A stretch of 8,443 bases of DNA, from contig JAMOOS010000234.1 in NCBI GenBank assembly GCA_027065245.1, positions 1 to 8,443 on the forward strand, written 5' to 3'. The notes under the pieces are model-generated. The model was given only the letters and a program-made list of their open reading frames with translations. It did not search any database and was not told the origin of the DNA. Both the position numbers and the translations under genes were made by a program. Positions 4,710 through 8,443 of this stretch are shown here, piece by piece (position 1 is the stretch's first letter; the number at the start of each line of letters is the position of its first letter). This DNA is from Desulfuromonadaceae bacterium (GTDB lineage Bacteria > Desulfobacterota > Desulfuromonadia > Desulfuromonadales > Desulfuromonadaceae).

Positions 4710-6512
4710 ATGGGGACAGCAGCAAACGGGCAGGCGGCTAAATCTGTGTTGGGTATTCGTGCGATTTTGTTGGGATTGATTGCCATTGCAGTTTTAACTG
4801 CAGTGGGTGTCAGCGGCACGTCGCTGTACTTTCTTTCCAATCAGGAACAGGACGCGCCGATAATCAATATCGCCGGGCGCCAGCGCATGTTGACGCAGAA
4901 GATGACCAAAGAAGCACTGTGTGCGGCTTCATGTGACAGAGGGCAGCAGCAGCAAGCTTGCGCAAATCTTGTCAAGACGCGGCAGTTGTTTGATGATTCA
5001 CTTAAAGCGCTCATCAACGGCAATGCTGCCATGGGGATTCCGCCTGCTGACGATCCTGATATTCGTGCCCAGTTGAATAAGGTTGCTACTATGTGGCGTT
5101 CGTTCAGCAATAATATTCAGTTTATTGCCAGTGGTGATCCGGAGAGTACACAATTCAGGCGCACTCTCAGTGAAATAATGCGTACCAACGTGCCGCTGCT
5201 CAAAGAGATGAACAAAGCCGTCAAAATGTTTGAAAATGCTGCCAAGGCTAAGATGGCAACGCTCAAGATGATTCTCTACGTTGGAATCGTAGCGGCGCTG
5301 GTGGTGTTTGTAATTTGTGTTTTTGTGGTCAACGGTATGATTATCCGTCCAGTTCACCGTTTGAACGCTATGATTAAGGGTCTGGAGGCTGGCGATCTGG
5401 ATCAGCGCCTCAATATGAATCGTGGCGACGAGATTGGCGTGATGGCGGCCACTATGGATGCTTTTGCCGACAATCTGCGCGATGAGATCCTCACTGCTTT
5501 CCAGCGCCTTGCCGATGGTGATTTTACCTTTGAAGCCAAAGGACTTATCCGCGAGCCGCTGGCGCGCGCCAATCGCGCTCTTAACGAGAGTATGGGGCGG
5601 GTGCAACTGGCGGCGGCGCAGATTCTCGGCGGTGCCGACCAAATTTCCGACACCAGCCAGGCGCTGTCGCAGGCGGCTACCGAGCAGGCCAGCTCTCTGG
5701 AGGAGATCACCAGCTCCATGGCCGACATGGGGTCGCGCACCAAGCAGAATGCCGAAAATGCAGTACAGGTGAACAAGCTTACCGATCAGGCGCGTGATAT
5801 CGCCAACAAGGGTAACGAGCGGATGCAGGAGATGATGCAGGCGATGGAGGATATCAACAAATCGTCGCAGGATATCTCTCGCATTATCAAGGTTATCGAC
5901 GAGATCGCTTTTCAGACCAATTTGCTGGCTCTTAACGCCGCAGTAGAGGCGGCGCGTGCCGGGCAGCATGGTAAAGGTTTTGCCGTGGTGGCCGAGGAGG
6001 TGCGCAATCTGGCGGCACGTAGCGCCAAGGCGGCCAGTGAGACGGCTACCCTCATCGAAGGTTCGGTAGAAGAGGTAAACAACGGTACCCAGATTGCTGA
6101 GCATACCGCCCAGGCGTTATCGGAGATCGTCGACAGTGTTTCCAAGGTTTCTGACCTGGTAGCGGAAATTTCTGCTTCGTCTGATGAACAGGCACAGGGG
6201 ATTTCGCAGATCAGTATCGGTTTGAGTCAGATTGACGAGGTAACTCAGCAGAATACCTCCAACGCCATTCAGAGTGCCGCCACCAGTGAGGAACTGGCAG
6301 CGCAGGCAGCCGAATTGCGTGAGATGCTCGACCGCTTTACTTTGTATCAGTCCAGTTCGGTTGTTGCCATGAGCACACCACGTTCGGCTTCGGCCCAGGC
6401 GCAATCCAGTGCGCCGGTCGCAACTGCGCCGGTGAGTGATGACGAGTGGGGTGGTGGCAGTGGTGGCACACCACAGATCGCGCTGGATGATGATGAATTT
6501 GGCAAGTATTGA
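4710..6512 (+). CDS. Methyl-accepting chemotaxis protein with PilJ-type sensor domain
   Basis: A 600-residue inner-membrane chemoreceptor that should signal through CheW/CheA. Order: TM1 (about 14-42); periplasmic domain opening with IINIAGRQRMLTQKM (51-65), the mark of the PilJ/NarX-like N-terminal domain; TM2 (about 187-210); HAMP (about 209-262); a second HAMP-like stretch (LADGDFTFEAKGLIREPLARANRALN, about 267-292); then the methylation and signalling helices with the conserved tip IDEIAFQTNLLALNAAVEAARAGQHGKGFAVVAEEVRNLA (396-435). The tail (about 547-600) is low in complexity, ends DDDEFGKY, and has no NWETF-type tether. Three cysteines (C71, C75, C84) sit in the periplasmic part. I chose the ATG at 4710 because AGGAG (4695-4699) precedes it; an upstream ATG at 4665 has none. 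Ligand unknown. The gene is monocistronic, closed by a strong terminator. Confidence 0.93.
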   Translation: MGTAANGQAAKSVLGIRAILLGLIAIAVLTAVGVSGTSLYFLSNQEQDAPIINIAGRQRMLTQKMTKEALCAASCDRGQQQQACANLVKTRQLFDDSLKALINGNAAMGIPPADDPDIRAQLNKVATMWRSFSNNIQFIASGDPESTQFRRTLSEIMRTNVPLLKEMNKAVKMFENAAKAKMATLKMILYVGIVAALVVFVICVFVVNGMIIRPVHRLNAMIKGLEAGDLDQRLNMNRGDEIGVMAATMDAFADNLRDEILTAFQRLADGDFTFEAKGLIREPLARANRALNESMGRVQLAAAQILGGADQISDTSQALSQAATEQASSLEEITSSMADMGSRTKQNAENAVQVNKLTDQARDIANKGNERMQEMMQAMEDINKSSQDISRIIKVIDEIAFQTNLLALNAAVEAARAGQHGKGFAVVAEEVRNLAARSAKAASETATLIEGSVEEVNNGTQIAEHTAQALSEIVDSVSKVSDLVAEISASSDEQAQGISQISIGLSQIDEVTQQNTSNAIQSAATSEELAAQAAELREMLDRFTLYQSSSVVAMSTPRSASAQAQSSAPVATAPVSDDEWGGGSGGTPQIALDDDEFGKY

Positions 6513-6531
6513 TTCAAACCGGTAACCATCT

Positions 6532-6572
6532 GACGGCCACGTTGTGTTCATACTGCGTGGCCGTCTTTTTTT
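6532..6572 (+). terminator. Intrinsic terminator after the chemoreceptor gene
   Basis: GACGGCCACG (6532-6541) and CGTGGCCGTC (6556-6565) form a perfect 10-bp stem around a 14-nt loop, followed at once by seven T (6566-6572). It lies 19 bp after the chemoreceptor stop. This is a textbook rho-independent terminator on the plus strand. Confidence 0.92.
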
Positions 6573-6588
6573 GTGGGCGGTGAATAGA

Positions 6589-7890
6589 ATGGTGCGGCGC
6601 TGGAATGGTTGGAAACATTGGTGGCGTGATACACTGTGGAACGATGCAGCTCCGGCGCATTACGGCTGGCTGCGGGTTCCTGTAGGTGCTCTGGTTGCTT
6701 TTTCTCGCAGTGGTTGCGCCCAAAAAGCGGCAGCGCTTACCTTTACCACTCTGCTGTCGCTTATCCCACTGCTGGCCATCATGTTTGCCCTGCTCAAGGG
6801 GCTGGGAGTGCATAACGACTTGGAACCGCTGCTGCTCAAGCATCTCTCTGTCGGTTCTGAGGAGGTGGTCAGCCGCATTATTGGCTACATAAACAATACC
6901 AATGTTGCCCGTCTCGGTTCTATTGGTCTGGTGATGCTGGTGTTTACCGTGCTGGCGTTGATATCCAGTATCGAGAAGAATTTCAACGAATTGTGGCATG
7001 TCGATGAAACGCGTTCGTTGTTTCGGCGTTTTGCCGATTATTTTTCGGTAGTTACTTTAGGGCCGCTGTTTATGCTGGCTGCTGTTTCCATGAATACCTC
7101 CCTGCGTAATCAGCAACTGGTGCAGTGGTTGCTGGCCAAGCCGTTATTTGGCGATGCCCTGCTACTGCTGTTTGAGGTATTGCCATTTGTTATTGTATGG
7201 GTGGCGTTTGTTTTTTTGTATCTGTTTGTGCCAAACACCAAGGTCAATCTCCTTTCTGCCGCCATTGGTGGCATCAGTGCTGGTAGTTTGTGGCTGCTTA
7301 CTCAGTGGGGCTATGTTAATTTTCAGTATGGGGCGGCAAAGTACAACGCTATTTACGGCACCATGGCGGCGCTGCCGATTTTTATGGTGTGGATCTATCT
7401 GTCGTGGATGATTGCCTTGCTGGGATTGCAGGTGTGTTGGGCACATCAGAATCGCCGCCGCCTGGGACGTTTGTTATGGCAGCGTAATATCACCTGCTGG
7501 CAGCCGTTGCAACTGGTGGAGTTGCTGCTGTTGATCTATGGCCGCTTTCGCCGTGCCGAGGAATGTTGGGAGGTTGATGAGTTGCTCACCACGGTGGAGA
7601 TGCCGCTGGTTGCGGCAAAGTGCGCTCTGGCTCATCTGTGTCGGCGCGGTGTGGTGATACAGATGGTGGATGAGGGTAGTGGCAGGGAAGTGGTATTGCC
7701 ACAGATAGCTGCCGAGGCGGTAAATTTGCTTGATATTGTTATCAACGAGCGCACCTTCGCCCATCTCCCTGACGAAATTGCCACGGTGGAAAGACACCTG
7801 CATCAGTTGAGGCGTTCCATGATTGAACCGCTGTCTTTACCGACGTTGCTTGATGCTGCCGCAGCACATGCTACAGCAGCGCGTCAATAG
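6589..7890 (+). CDS. YihY/BrkB-family (UPF0761) membrane protein
   Basis: This 433-residue protein is a member of the YihY/virulence factor BrkB family, whose molecular function is not settled. The membrane part has about six hydrophobic segments: roughly 48-72, 108-128, 152-170, 188-214, 220-242 and 258-284. Family motifs include ALTFTTLLSLIPLLA (49-63), VPNTKVN (214-220) and KYNAIYGTMAALPIFMVWIYLSW (251-273). Residues about 290-433 form a soluble, charged tail with a helical pattern like a winged helix, seen in longer members. I start at the ATG at 6589: GGCGGTGA (6576-6583) lies 5 nt upstream. The longest frame begins at a GTG at 6544, inside the loop of the preceding terminator, which is unlikely. 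GTG at 6580 is an alternative. The 3' end overlaps the convergent Sir2 gene by 20 bp. Confidence 0.88.
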   Translation: MVRRWNGWKHWWRDTLWNDAAPAHYGWLRVPVGALVAFSRSGCAQKAAALTFTTLLSLIPLLAIMFALLKGLGVHNDLEPLLLKHLSVGSEEVVSRIIGYINNTNVARLGSIGLVMLVFTVLALISSIEKNFNELWHVDETRSLFRRFADYFSVVTLGPLFMLAAVSMNTSLRNQQLVQWLLAKPLFGDALLLLFEVLPFVIVWVAFVFLYLFVPNTKVNLLSAAIGGISAGSLWLLTQWGYVNFQYGAAKYNAIYGTMAALPIFMVWIYLSWMIALLGLQVCWAHQNRRRLGRLLWQRNITCWQPLQLVELLLLIYGRFRRAEECWEVDELLTTVEMPLVAAKCALAHLCRRGVVIQMVDEGSGREVVLPQIAAEAVNLLDIVINERTFAHLPDEIATVERHLHQLRRSMIEPLSLPTLLDAAAAHATAARQ

Positions 7891-8443
7891 CACGCAGCGC
7901 TGACAGCGCGCCGTCGGCTATGCTGATGTGGGCAGAGCCGATCTCGGCCTCGCGCGGGTTGATGCGGATGGCACGGGCGTTTTTTTTGCGTCCCAGAGTT
8001 TCGGTGAGGTGGCGAATGGTTGGTACGGCGGTTCCGGCACCAAGTTCGACGATAACCAGCCTGCGACCGTTGTTCTCGATCAAAAAACGGTTGAAACGTT
8101 GTTCCTGGTTATCGGTGCGGGTGCTGATCCAACTGAAATCGCCGAACATAAGGATATTTGGCCGGGCTACTTCGCCGCAGTCGGGGCAGTGGGGCAAAGT
8201 GGCGGCGCGCATGGTGGTGTGATCGATAATGTATTTGTGATTGTTGCGCCATATCTTCTGGCCGCACGGCGACAGGCACTGCAAATGGTGTATGGAGCCG
8301 TGTACTTCAACTATGGCGTCTTCCGGAAAGCCCGCCTTCTGAAACTGACCGTCAACGTTGGAAGTTACCACGAAGTAGTTGCCGCCTAGGCGATCGCCCC
8401 AGCGTTTGATGATGGCGAAACCGGCGTGGGGTTCGGTTTCGCG
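7871..8443 (-). CDS. Sir2-family NAD-dependent protein deacetylase (5' end beyond window)
   Basis: The frame is open to the window edge and gives 190 C-terminal residues, so the N-terminal Rossmann part (GAGxS motif) is outside. Visible sirtuin features (numbered in this fragment): TSNVDGQFQKAGF (27-39), in place of the usual TQNVDxLHxxAG; the catalytic histidine in EVHGS (46-50, H48); and four zinc-type cysteines, C56-x3-C60 and C86-x2-C89. RPNILMFGDFSW (94-105) follows, then ELGAGTAVPTIR (133-144) where classical sirtuins have a GTS motif, and INPRE near 161-165. From memory the FGDFSW and GAGTAVPT variants mark a recognised bacterial Sir2 subgroup. Expected chemistry is NAD-dependent deacylation of lysines; the substrate is unknown. 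It converges on and overlaps the BrkB-family gene, with no terminator between. Confidence 0.9.
   Translation of the reverse strand, partial: RETEPHAGFAIIKRWGDRLGGNYFVVTSNVDGQFQKAGFPEDAIVEVHGSIHHLQCLSPCGQKIWRNNHKYIIDHTTMRAATLPHCPDCGEVARPNILMFGDFSWISTRTDNQEQRFNRFLIENNGRRLVIVELGAGTAVPTIRHLTETLGRKKNARAIRINPREAEIGSAHISIADGALSALRAIDALL

Noticed and set aside
4998..6104. 368-codon open frame on the minus strand
   Set aside because: It is fully antisense to the chemoreceptor gene. Its translation is rich in His, Arg and Leu and shows no domain, as expected for a shadow frame.
7928..8389. 153-codon plus-strand frame in the Sir2 region
   Set aside because: The minus strand here encodes clear sirtuin motifs (EVHGS, paired cysteines), and the plus frame has no recognisable content.
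1..8443. tRNA or rRNA genes
   Set aside because: I saw no cloverleaf-like sequence with a GTTCGA-type T arm and no conserved rRNA segment.

Overview
The window looks like a proteobacterial chromosome in the broad sense (Pseudomonadota or Desulfobacterota). I cannot place it further. The evidence is a long class II IlvC that closely follows the E. coli protein, a SlyX protein, a PilJ-type methyl-accepting chemotaxis protein and a YihY/BrkB membrane protein. It divides into an AT-richer accessory block (1 to about 2400) and a more GC-rich core block (about 2440 to 8443).

Accessory block. The left edge cuts through an IS21-family insertion sequence: the first codons of istA on the minus strand, then its upstream end with repeated ATTCCG/CGGAAT boxes, ending near 237. 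About 490 bp without a gene follows. It contains an 11-bp perfect hairpin and an imperfect palindrome that weakly resembles an integron attC site. Two toxin-antitoxin operons follow. The first is mazEF, with a promoter overlapped by an 8+8 bp inverted repeat. The second encodes a PIN-domain toxin followed by a Phd/YefM antitoxin, the reverse of the usual order. Its promoter has a -10 box inside a perfect 14-bp palindrome. A 73-bp direct repeat, 64/73 identical between copies, lies on each side of the PIN/Phd operon. Each copy ends in a 20-nt hairpin, and the second hairpin is the exact reverse complement of the first.

Core block. ilvC (ketol-acid reductoisomerase, isoleucine/valine synthesis) is on the minus strand and ends at a perfect 17-bp terminator stem. 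It stands alone, without ilvBN or ilvY. Divergent from it are slyX, then a 600-residue chemoreceptor closed by a textbook intrinsic terminator, then a YihY/BrkB-family membrane protein that begins only 16 nt after that terminator. A Sir2-family NAD-dependent deacetylase enters from the right edge on the minus strand and overlaps the 3' end of the BrkB gene by 20 bp.

The core genes look like independent transcription units and not one pathway. The accessory block looks like a site that has collected mobile and stability modules (IS21, two toxin-antitoxin systems, dispersed repeats). I did not find a clearly new multi-gene system. The most unusual structure is the repeat-flanked toxin-antitoxin module and its inverted hairpins.
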